Source: Candidatus Bathyarchaeota archaeon
GTDB taxonomy: Archaea > Thermoproteota > Bathyarchaeia > TCS64
Length of the DNA: 33,079 nucleotides
NCBI GenBank assembly: GCA_026014515.1
Contig: JAOZIG010000163.1
Span: 1-33,079, forward strand
Direction: 5' to 3'
The position numbers were made by a program, and so were the translations under genes. The notes below the pieces were generated by a model. It had not been told where the DNA came from, made no database searches, and saw only the letters and a list, made by a program, of their open reading frames with translations. The number at the start of each line of letters is the position of its first letter. Position 1 is the stretch's first letter. Positions 16,652-23,622 of the stretch are shown one piece after another.

Positions 16652-17994
16652 CTTTGTCTCACCTGTTGTAGTAGTACTTGTGTGATGGTTTGTTCGGCTG
16701 GGTCCCAGTTGATGGCTGTGACTCCTAGGCGTCTGAGTGTTTTTAGTTGGGCGTTTTCGTAGTGTCTGAGTATTTGTGCTGCTGTTTTGTCGCCTCGTTT
16801 TTTGATGCTTAGGTTGTAGCCGCTGACGTTGATGAGCATCATGTTGTTCATTGTCTGGCTCTTGCGGCTGTATTTTCTGAGTTCCATTAATCCGTTTACG
16901 ATGTTTTGCTGGTTAGTGTCGTTTAGTCTTGTTATGATGATGAATAGGGGGTTTGTTCCTCTGATGTGTCCTTTCATGTGGTTTGCTGCGGATATTATGC
17001 TGTTATTTGTGGATTCTATCTCTGTATCAAGCATGAGTCTGTGTATCTTGAATTGCTGTATTCTTCCGGCTTCGGGGAAGAGGTAGTTCTGTTCTTGAGA
17101 TTTTTTTGGTTTAACAGTGCCTCCGTTGTTGCTGTTGAATAGGCTTAATCCTACCATGCATTGTCGGGTTAGGTAGAATTCGCTGAGTCCTAGGGTGGCT
17201 TGGACTGCGTATTCGAAGCTGTTTTTGAGGCTGGTGCCGAGTCCGAGGGACTTGTTGGTGTCTAGGAAGATGAATACGACTCTTCTGCCTTCTCTTTCGT
17301 ATTCGTTTACTGATGGTCGGCTGTTGGGTGCCATGAGTTTTCTGGCTGTGGCTTTCCAGTTGATGTTTTTGTAGGGGTCGCCTGCGTTGTAGTCTCGTAG
17401 TTCTTTGAAGTTGGTGGTGGGTACTCCGAGTTTTACTCGTGATTCTTCTGGCATAGGGATTCTTGTGAATATTTTTTGTTGGCGGATTCGTTTTGCGGTT
17501 AGGCTTCGGGGTTTTACTATGAGTTCTGTTTTTTCTGTGAATGTGCCTTGGGTTGTGGGTCGTAGTTGTAGTGGGTGTCTGGACTCATAATGAAGATTGG
17601 TGAGTTGGTAAACGCCTCTTCTTGTGCATTTGATGCGGTAGCGTAGTTCTAGGACTTGGTTTGATCGTTGTATCCAGTATGCTTGTATGTTGTTGCCTTC
17701 GATGAGGCTAAAGTGTGGGGGTATGGTTTGTCCGAGGGTTACGAGCCCTATTCCTTTCTCTACGGTGACTTGGTGGATTAGTTCGAGTTCGTCGTCTACG
17801 TAGGTTATGATGGATTCTGGTGGGGGTAGGTGGGTTAGGTTGCTTGGTGGTTGTATTTCTAGGGAGGCGTAGATGAATAGGAGGCTGATTAGTCCGAGGC
17901 AGAGGAGTATGGTGTTTCCTGTGAGCATGCCTGTGAGTATGAATCCTAGGGCGCTGATGACTAGTTTCAGGGGGTCTCCTGTGAGCAATCTCAT
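16648..17994 (-). CDS. DUF58-domain (vWA-like) protein, MoxR partner
   Basis: The ORF track gives 708 residues from 18774, but the first 260 are an out-of-frame reading of moxR. The real start is the ATG at 17994 (MRLLTGDPLK), overlapping the moxR stop (TAATG), giving 448 residues. Two N-terminal hydrophobic segments (about 10-45) are followed by a beta-rich domain. The DUF58 signature FKELRDYNAGDPYKNINWKATARK is at 197-219. A vWA-like domain from about 238 carries FIFLDTNKS in place of the usual DxSxS metal site. DUF58 proteins are usual partners of MoxR ATPases, thought to act in protein assembly or metal insertion; the client is unknown. Confidence 0.88.
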   Translation of the reverse strand: MRLLTGDPLKLVISALGFILTGMLTGNTILLCLGLISLLFIYASLEIQPPSNLTHLPPPESIITYVDDELELIHQVTVEKGIGLVTLGQTIPPHFSLIEGNNIQAYWIQRSNQVLELRYRIKCTRRGVYQLTNLHYESRHPLQLRPTTQGTFTEKTELIVKPRSLTAKRIRQQKIFTRIPMPEESRVKLGVPTTNFKELRDYNAGDPYKNINWKATARKLMAPNSRPSVNEYEREGRRVVFIFLDTNKSLGLGTSLKNSFEYAVQATLGLSEFYLTRQCMVGLSLFNSNNGGTVKPKKSQEQNYLFPEAGRIQQFKIHRLMLDTEIESTNNSIISAANHMKGHIRGTNPLFIIITRLNDTNQQNIVNGLMELRKYSRKSQTMNNMMLINVSGYNLSIKKRGDKTAAQILRHYENAQLKTLRRLGVTAINWDPAEQTITQVLLQQVRQR

Positions 17995-18968
17995 TACCTG
18001 CGTAGGATTTCTTTGGGGGCTTCTATCTTGTCTAGTACTTCTTCTATGATGCTTCGTGGGGTGATTTTGTCTTCGAGGGCGTATTCCAGCTTCATGATGA
18101 GTCTGTGTGCTAGTGCGTCTACTGCGTAGAGTTTTACGTCGTCTGGGATGACGTAGTCTCGTCCGTTGATGGCGGCGTTTGCTTTGGATACTTTGTATAG
18201 GCTTAGTCCGCCTCTTGGGCTTGCTCCGACTTCTACGTATGGGCTTTCTCTTGTGGCTCTTACGATTCGTGAGATGTAGAGGTAGATTTGGTCGTCTACG
18301 TAGATTTCTTGTTCTATATAGTCTTGGATTTCGCGGAATGTGTTCTGGGTGGTGACGCTTTGTATTTGGTCTGTGGGGTCGTCTTGTCCCCATTTTGAGC
18401 GGTTTTTTAGTATTTGGGCTTCTAGGTCTTCGTTTTTGACGTAGCCTGTGCTTAGTTTGATGAGGAATCTGTCTAGTTGGGCTTCTGGTAGTGGGTATGT
18501 TCCTTCTAGTTCGATGGGGTTCTGGGTTGCGATTACGAAGAAGGGTCTTTCTAGGCGGTGGGTTTCGCCTTCTATTGTGACTTGGCGTTCTTCCATGCAT
18601 TCGAGGAGGCTGCTTTGTACTTTTGGTGGGCTGCGGTTTATTTCGTCTGCTAGTAGTATGTGGGTGAATACTGGTCCTTTTTCGAGGTTGAATTCGCCGG
18701 TGTTCATTCTCCAGACTTTTGTGCCTGTGATGTCGCTTGGCATGAGGTCGGGTGTGAATTGTATTCTGCCCCATTCGCAGCCTGTTGTGCGGGCGAATAC
18801 TTTGGCTAGGAGGGTTTTTCCTAGTCCGGGGTTGTCTTCGAATAGTATGTGTCCGTTGGCGAGGCTTGCGGCTAGTACTTTTTGGAGTAGTTGGCGGTCT
18901 CCTACGAAGTATTGTTGGATTGTGTCGAGTATTTGGTCTGTGGTTTCTGTGAGCTGGTTGAGTTGCAT
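17994..18968 (-). CDS. MoxR-family AAA+ ATPase
   Basis: 324 residues. Walker A is DNPGLGKT (45-52), Walker B is ILLADEIN (104-111), sensor 1 lies in FVIATQNP (about 148-155), and there is the MoxR-typical EGTYPLPEAQLDRF. The lid domain ends in ASPRGGLSLYKVSKANAAINGRDYVIPDDV. It is a cytoplasmic hexameric chaperone-like ATPase working with the DUF58 protein encoded by the next, overlapping gene. Upstream lies a 283-base gap with its promoter; no clear TATA box could be assigned there. Confidence 0.93.
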   Translation of the reverse strand: MQLNQLTETTDQILDTIQQYFVGDRQLLQKVLAASLANGHILFEDNPGLGKTLLAKVFARTTGCEWGRIQFTPDLMPSDITGTKVWRMNTGEFNLEKGPVFTHILLADEINRSPPKVQSSLLECMEERQVTIEGETHRLERPFFVIATQNPIELEGTYPLPEAQLDRFLIKLSTGYVKNEDLEAQILKNRSKWGQDDPTDQIQSVTTQNTFREIQDYIEQEIYVDDQIYLYISRIVRATRESPYVEVGASPRGGLSLYKVSKANAAINGRDYVIPDDVKLYAVDALAHRLIMKLEYALEDKITPRSIIEEVLDKIEAPKEILRR

Positions 18969-19251
18969 GGAATCGCCTCTATGGTTGGATTTTATGGTTC
19001 AGGGGGTTTTAACTGTATGGAGTCTTGTTCTATTTTTCTGGTGTCTACTGGTGGGTACTTTGAGGAAAAAATTTTCTTGTAGGAAGATGTGTGAGACGGT
19101 AATATTTGGTGACGTACGTTTTTGTATTGATTCACCGGCTTATTGGTACTGATTAAGATCGAAACAGGGCTGTTCTGGGGCTGGTTTCGAGTAAAGAAGC
19201 CGCTTCCGGGTTTTCTTGGCGTACCCCCCCCCCTTAGCATCAAATCTCAAT
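18969..19251. other. Intergenic region with inverted repeat and 10-base C run
   Basis: No convincing gene lies here; the 83-codon minus ORF (18992-19243) has a low-complexity, Ser/Pro/Lys-rich reading and no ribosome site. TCGAAAC (19159-19165) and GTTTCGA (19184-19190) form a seven-base inverted repeat. A run of ten C (19224-19233) lies 18 bases beyond the end of the first Mrr gene. The region marks the boundary between the moxR operon and the nuclease island. Confidence 0.6.
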
Positions 19252-21168
19252 TTAGTTATCTGTGATTTCACCATCAGGCATTATTTTTATTTCCTTTTGT
19301 TTGCCTTTTTCGCCTATTATCGTAGCAACCCATCCTTTTCCGAATCCCCAATATCTTCCTTTGAAGGAGACCAAGTCTCCTTCTGATAGTTGTTCAGCTA
19401 AGTATCTTGCTCGTGCTTCAGTAATTTTCATTTTTACTATCTCACAAGAGTATTCTGTTGGAGTTTGATAGACTTCTATATCGTACGTTCCATCAATCTC
19501 GGATACTAGACGAAGTTCGTAGAGTTCTTTTGTCTCATTACCAATTTTTGTTTTGTTTTCTGGATTTGAGATATTTTTTTCGATTAAATAATTGGTTGCT
19601 CGTTTTATGGCTTCTTCCCATGTTAAGTTCATGCTTATTATTTGTGGCTTAGCCTGATAGTTTATGTGTAATTGCCATTCATAGACAGGGTCTTTGAATA
19701 GAAAATCATAACCTCTGTCGCCTTTCCACATTTTTACTAACTCAGAATTATCTCTGTTCTCTCGTTGCGCAATTTCAAGAGCATATTTGTCGTTGATTCT
19801 AAGTATATGCTCTAATTTGTTATCCAAGGTTGATGTAAACGCGATTTCTCCATTTTCTGAAGTGAAACTTAACTCCCAGCTTGCTTCTGTGACTTTTCCA
19901 AAATTGATTTTTAGTTGAGAGTTTTGATCATATTTTGAGTCAGAGAAGATACTCTTGGCTTTTCTACATGCTTTCTCAACAACAATTTCCTCATGTGTAG
20001 GTTCAGTTAGAATCTTTCCTGAGGATTTATAGACATTGAACCGATCTTTTGATAAATTGTTTATAGTGACAGTCCATACTTTCTCGTTGTCCTTGATTTC
20101 AAACTGTGCTGTTTCAAATTCTGGATACTCTTGAACAATTATTTTTCTTGCGTCGCTTTTAGAAAATGAAGGTCTATTTGAGTCTACTTTTCCTTTAATG
20201 CAGTCAAAGGAGAAGTGGCATTTTTTCCCTTTGTAGAGGTAATTGAGGGTAATTTTTGATGCGATATGTTTTTTCTGAGGTGTGCAGTAAATGTCTTGGT
20301 TTGGGATACCATCTATTTGTATCATTCTTTTGTAAGCTATGCGTCTAATTTTAGGGTAGGATATTTTGAATTTTGATGCCAGTTCTCTATAGTTATTATA
20401 TGGCTCTTGTTTGACATAATTTACCTCTTCGGCTCGTCGAATGTTACTTCGTTCATTCCCTACATCATATACGATGTTTCCTTTTTCGTCTGTAATTAGT
20501 AGTCCTTTTCCAGACCATCTCGCTCTTACCCTGCCTTGTGAGTCGTGCCATACTTTGTTGACGTCCCAGTCAACGGTTCGGAATCCTCTGAGTGTTATCG
20601 TTGCTCCTGTTATTTCTATATCTGAGAGGTTTATCTCGCATCCATACTTGAGGAAATGTGAGAATCCTTCGATGAATGCTATTGGCTCTATTTTGGGCAA
20701 TATGAATGGTTCAACTTGACCTTTAGTTCCGAATGAGAGATTTTTATATAGGTCTTTGAAGCTCGTTATAGTTAGTGTTTCTTTACTAGTTTTTTTCGTA
20801 ATATTGTTATCCAGATCGTAGTTTGTACAAAGTTCAGCTAATTTATCCCCGTCAATTAATGTTATGGGGTTATCTTCTGCTATCTCTATTGCTTCTCGTG
20901 TAAAAGTCGAGGAAGTAAAGAATATTCCTCTATCTGCACCGTGGATTGTTAATGCTCCTGCAAATTTCTGTATGTCTGGGCTTGATACGGGGGCTGTGTC
21001 ATAGAATTTACATTGCACTATGTATTTTGTTTTATGTCCGAACTCGTCTTCTCGGTAACCTTCTACGTCTACGCCTCTGTCTGCTGTTCCTCCAACTCTT
21101 CTTACGTCGAGATACCCCATTGAGCGAAGAAGATCCGCTATTAGTTCTTCAAATATCCTGTCAGACAA
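19252..21168 (-). CDS. Mrr-type restriction endonuclease fused to PepSY-like repeats
   Basis: 638 residues. Residues 1-115 are an Mrr_cat-type PD-(D/E)xK nuclease: FEELIADLLRSMGY, then GGTADRGVDV (Asp34), IVQCKFY (Gln52, Lys54) and a closing RGIFFTSSTFTREAIEIA. The rest (about 140-638) is not a usual restriction module. Several segments look like PepSY-type alpha-plus-beta units: ARKIIVQEYPEFETAQFEI ... FNVYKSSGKIL (339-385), KACRKAKSIFSD ... LEHIL (398-455) and the final YWGFGKGWVATIIGE ... DGEI (605-635). The only in-frame start is TTG at 21168; the family N-terminus fits it, and a TATTATAT-like box lies about 26 bases upstream. No membrane segment or signal peptide. Likely a defence nuclease with an unknown sensing region. 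Confidence 0.82.
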   Translation of the reverse strand: MSDRIFEELIADLLRSMGYLDVRRVGGTADRGVDVEGYREDEFGHKTKYIVQCKFYDTAPVSSPDIQKFAGALTIHGADRGIFFTSSTFTREAIEIAEDNPITLIDGDKLAELCTNYDLDNNITKKTSKETLTITSFKDLYKNLSFGTKGQVEPFILPKIEPIAFIEGFSHFLKYGCEINLSDIEITGATITLRGFRTVDWDVNKVWHDSQGRVRARWSGKGLLITDEKGNIVYDVGNERSNIRRAEEVNYVKQEPYNNYRELASKFKISYPKIRRIAYKRMIQIDGIPNQDIYCTPQKKHIASKITLNYLYKGKKCHFSFDCIKGKVDSNRPSFSKSDARKIIVQEYPEFETAQFEIKDNEKVWTVTINNLSKDRFNVYKSSGKILTEPTHEEIVVEKACRKAKSIFSDSKYDQNSQLKINFGKVTEASWELSFTSENGEIAFTSTLDNKLEHILRINDKYALEIAQRENRDNSELVKMWKGDRGYDFLFKDPVYEWQLHINYQAKPQIISMNLTWEEAIKRATNYLIEKNISNPENKTKIGNETKELYELRLVSEIDGTYDIEVYQTPTEYSCEIVKMKITEARARYLAEQLSEGDLVSFKGRYWGFGKGWVATIIGEKGKQKEIKIMPDGEITDN

Positions 21169-21231
21169 GATAATGAATTTTATTGATATAATAATTTAAC
21201 AATTTTCATCCATACTAAATGTCTGTTTAGC

Positions 21232-22437
21232 TCAATATTCATAATTATTCTTTTTTAGCCAAAGTAAAATCGGGTGAAGCAAATATTGTCTGACTATTTG
21301 TTTCATAAGGTTAGAACGGTTTATCAAATTCGCATAGAAGGGGCTATTTTCATAGTAAAAATGTATAAGCGTTTTACCAATTACATTTTGGTTCAGAAAG
21401 GAGTCTCTAAAGTTTCTAAAAATATCAACTTCTTTAGCCATTGGAGAATTATAAGCAGCAGTAACGATGAAACAACCAGTTTTTTGTGAATTAAGCAAGT
21501 TCTCTACTTTTTTAAATTCCTGATTATATCTGTTAATTGCTTCGTCTCCAAATGCAAGCATTAATTCGATTTGACCATCTTTCGGAGGATTTTCTATACT
21601 CTTTGTAAACGAAGCTGCCCAATCATTCCAAGCATCAAAATAAGATACATAAACATCTAACCAAGCTTCGTAAGCTTTTGTCCAAATTTCTGGTGGTCTT
21701 AGAGCGAGGGTTTTGAAATAATTTTTAGTTAATATTTCATTTGCGTTGATTATTTTCGTTGAATATGTTTGAATTATTTGTACATTGTCCTGATCATTGG
21801 AATCTAGGTGTAACATTATTTGGTTTATCAGGTTTTTTATAACATTTGTATAATCTTGCATTTTTTGAGTTTCAGAAATAATATGATCTAACCATTTTTT
21901 TTGGTCAATATCACGTTTATTAACATATACTAGTCCGTTTTTATGATCCATTATTTTGTTATGTTGTTGTTGTATTTTTTTAATTAAGGATATTTCTAAT
22001 GTTCGTATAGCATTTGATATATTAAAAGTGATTTTTTGATTATTATTCTCCTCTTTAGGCAGTAAATTGCTTTGCGCTAACAGTTGAACTAGTTTATCAC
22101 CGTTGATAAGTTCTAGTTGTTTGTCTTTTACAAAATCAAGTGCGGGTTTTGTGAAGTATGAATTTGTTATTATTATTCCTTTATTCGCGTTTCTTGAGTG
22201 TACAACTCCGTATAAGTCACGTACGATAGCGACGCCTACCGGATTTGAGTATCGTTTGCATTGAATTATATAATCGCCTTGTAGTATTGGTTGGTTATTT
22301 ACTGCATGGATATCAATACCTCCATCAGCGCCTCTGGTTCTTGTTTTTGTTATAAACCCCATTTTTTGAACAAGTTCTTCAATTAAATTCTCAAATTCAG
22401 CTCCAGATAGATTTTCTAAAAAATGAGTGGATGACAT
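21232..22437 (-). CDS. Mrr-type nuclease with C-terminal CFIATAAYG-like domain
   Basis: The start is taken as ATG 22437 (MSSTHFLENL, 401 residues), not the GTG at 22497: family alignment begins here, and an A+T box lies about 26 bases upstream. Residues 10-120 are an Mrr_cat nuclease (FENLIEELVQKMGF, ADGGIDI with Asp42, IIQCKRY with Gln59 and Lys61, KGIIITNSYF). Residues 130-320 are helical and Asn/Gln/Lys-rich. Residues 322-401 match the CFIATAAYG family (CFIVTAAYNSPMAKEV, FRNFRDSFL, the NxxGKTLIHFYYENSP region and a hydrophobic end), a domain of unknown function. Very A+T-rich compared with its neighbours, which suggests transfer. It lies 63 bases upstream of the other Mrr gene on the same strand. 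Confidence 0.84.
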   Translation of the reverse strand: MSSTHFLENLSGAEFENLIEELVQKMGFITKTRTRGADGGIDIHAVNNQPILQGDYIIQCKRYSNPVGVAIVRDLYGVVHSRNANKGIIITNSYFTKPALDFVKDKQLELINGDKLVQLLAQSNLLPKEENNNQKITFNISNAIRTLEISLIKKIQQQHNKIMDHKNGLVYVNKRDIDQKKWLDHIISETQKMQDYTNVIKNLINQIMLHLDSNDQDNVQIIQTYSTKIINANEILTKNYFKTLALRPPEIWTKAYEAWLDVYVSYFDAWNDWAASFTKSIENPPKDGQIELMLAFGDEAINRYNQEFKKVENLLNSQKTGCFIVTAAYNSPMAKEVDIFRNFRDSFLNQNVIGKTLIHFYYENSPFYANLINRSNLMKQIVRQYLLHPILLWLKKNNYEY

Positions 22438-22474
22438 GCAAAGTAGCCTATAAATATTTTTATTAAAATATTTA

Positions 22475-22627
22475 ACTATATTTTTGCGTGTCTTCACCTT
22501 TGATTGATACGTTAAAAGATGTTAGAAATCCGATGATTATTGGTACTGGACCTCTATGGTGAATCCATAACAGTAGGTCTTCCAGTTCTTTGTAAGAGTT
22601 CTCCGCTAAGAGGTCACGGTTCGCCAT
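22475..22627 (-). pseudogene. Truncated AbiEii-type nucleotidyltransferase toxin gene (N-terminal stump)
   Basis: This frame is not in the ORF track. It starts with ATG at 22627, inside the end of the antitoxin gene (22-base overlap), and encodes 50 residues: MANRDLLAENSYKELEDLLW, then IHHRGPVPIIIG and an unrelated tail before TAA. The IHxxGxVPxIIG form matches what I recall as the N-terminus of AbiEii-type nucleotidyltransferases, where a second Gly and a WAVY-like segment plus the Asp pair of the catalytic site should follow. Here similarity stops right after the Gly. The overlap with an AbiEi gene is the normal arrangement of the pair, so I read this as a toxin gene cut by an insertion or deletion. 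Confidence 0.6.
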
Positions 22628-23229
22628 AATTGATTCCTGTAGAACTGTATAGCAGCGTCTCTGCCAATTCCGCTTGAGTATAAATCTATGGCTATTTGTA
22701 TCTTTTCACAAACACTTACACTTTGTATTTCTTTGGATTCTTTGAATATGTCTGGTCTGTCTGGTTTCAGTATGACCACCGGTATGACTCCTTGACCTTT
22801 CTCCAGTGATCGTATCTCGTCAACGTCATCGATGTATACATGGACCATCGGGTAGCTGATGTGATACTCGTAATAGTTTCTTAAACCGCTGAACCCTGTG
22901 AACGCGTATCTAATCCCCTTGGTGAAGCAGTATTGGTTTATCATGTTCTCGGTGTCGGTGATGGTTGATGTCGGCAACCTTATGGTTTCAGCTATGAGTT
23001 TTTTGAATGGTCTGTCCATGCTTATCTTGTCAAGTAATCTGGCATAGTCCAGTAGGCGAGTATTCCCGTATTCTACCTTCACTATGTCGAGATCTGCTAA
23101 CTGGTGTATTACCTCGTTCACATACCCTATGGCTACTCCTGTCTGCTGTGAGACCTCGGATTGACTGGTCTCGTTTTTCCCTAGCAGATACTTTGCTATG
23201 CGGTAGGCTTTCTTTGATTTGAGACTCAT
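22606..23229 (-). CDS. AbiEi-like antitoxin / winged-helix transcriptional regulator
   Basis: 207 residues. Residues 1-65 are a winged helix (AYRIAKYLLGKNETSQSEVSQQTGVAIGYVNEVIHQL). The middle contains YAFTGFSGLRNYYEYHISY (108-126), and the C-terminus has VCEKIQIAIDLYSSGIGRDAAIQFY (173-197), the segment ending AbiEi antitoxins. AbiEi proteins repress their own promoter and counter AbiEii nucleotidyltransferases. The partner toxin is present only as a stump. ATG 23229 is preceded by a TATA box at about 26 bases and twin palindromes, a ready-made autoregulation site. The antitoxin appears intact and may now act only as a regulator. Confidence 0.75.
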   Translation of the reverse strand: MSLKSKKAYRIAKYLLGKNETSQSEVSQQTGVAIGYVNEVIHQLADLDIVKVEYGNTRLLDYARLLDKISMDRPFKKLIAETIRLPTSTITDTENMINQYCFTKGIRYAFTGFSGLRNYYEYHISYPMVHVYIDDVDEIRSLEKGQGVIPVVILKPDRPDIFKESKEIQSVSVCEKIQIAIDLYSSGIGRDAAIQFYRNQLWRTVTS

Positions 23230-23252
23230 TCATTTTGTTTCAAACGCTAGAG

Positions 23253-23260
23253 GTTATATC
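23253..23260 (-). promoter_or_regulatory. TATA box of the AbiEi-like gene
   Basis: GATATAAC on the minus strand is centred about 27 bases before ATG 23229, giving a leaderless mRNA. The palindrome at 23261-23282 abuts it directly and covers the BRE position. Confidence 0.55.
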
Positions 23261-23299
23261 ATTTTCGGTAATTACCGAAAATTTCGGTTAAAACCGAAA
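23261..23299. promoter_or_regulatory. Twin palindromic operator upstream of the AbiEi-like gene
   Basis: ATTTTCGGTAA-TTACCGAAAAT (23261-23282) is a perfect 22-base palindrome. TTTCGGTT-AA-AACCGAAA (23282-23299) is a second one sharing the TTTCGGT half-site. The centres are about 19 bases apart, close to two helical turns, so two dimers could bind side by side. The first site overlaps the BRE immediately upstream of the TATA box, where a bound protein would block TFB/TBP. The obvious candidate binder is the winged-helix antitoxin encoded downstream. Confidence 0.75.
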
Positions 23300-23330
23300 A
23301 TCTACTCCCTTGTTTTTCTTAGTTCTCTGG

Positions 23331-23546
23331 TTATGGTGAATCAGTGTTTCTTAAGGGATAGAAGTGATATTTGGCGTCGATCCATGCTCCGTTGCATTCC
23401 ATACATCGGAAAAGGGCTCCGTATCTATAGTGAGGTTCTCCGTCTTCTTCTATAGAGTACCAGATATAGGGGGTTTCTCTGTAGATGTTTTTAGCTTGAC
23501 ATTTTGGGCAGGGAATATCATGTTTTTCGTGAAGTAACTTGGACAT
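23331..23546 (-). CDS. Small zinc-ribbon protein, unknown function
   Basis: 71 residues with two Cys pairs, CPKC (13-16) and CMEC (48-51), separated by a Tyr/acidic stretch (IYRETPYIWYSIEEDGE). This gives a single zinc ribbon with a long insert. The start ATG 23546 has an AAATATTCATAA-type box about 26 bases upstream. It lies upstream of the operator region and the AbiEi-like gene on the same strand. The balanced codon use and intact Cys pairs suggest a real gene, but the function is unknown; nucleic-acid binding is a reasonable guess. Confidence 0.65.
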   Translation of the reverse strand: MSKLLHEKHDIPCPKCQAKNIYRETPYIWYSIEEDGEPHYRYGALFRCMECNGAWIDAKYHFYPLRNTDSP

Positions 23547-23622
23547 AACTGGATATTGTTTTATGAATATTTAAGAAAAAGAGGTTGAAGGATTAATCGG
23601 GTATAGTAAGTCTCAGATATGG

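Noticed and set aside
17995-18774. N-terminal 260 residues of the 708-residue minus ORF
   Set aside because: Arg/His/Pro/Lys-rich reading of the moxR gene in a different frame on the same strand; the DUF58 protein starts at the overlapping ATG at 17994.
18448-19152. 234-codon plus-strand ORF
   Set aside because: Antisense to moxR, which has full catalytic motifs; the reading is Ser/Trp-rich and matches no family I know.
19141-19235. Possible tRNA because of GGTTTCGA
   Set aside because: No acceptor stem, anticodon arm or CCA-side pairing can be drawn around it.
18992-19243. 83-codon minus-strand ORF between moxR and the Mrr gene
   Set aside because: Low-complexity reading, runs through the C10 tract (GGG), no ribosome site or TATA placement.
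22438-22497. GTG start for the CFIATAAYG-type nuclease
   Set aside because: The GTG is part of the AGGTGA stretch and the extra 20 residues precede the normal family start; the TATA-like box fits ATG 22437.
23261-23300. Beginning of a CRISPR array from repeated TTTCGGT motifs
   Set aside because: The repeats are inverted half-sites within 40 bases, with no spacers or further copies.
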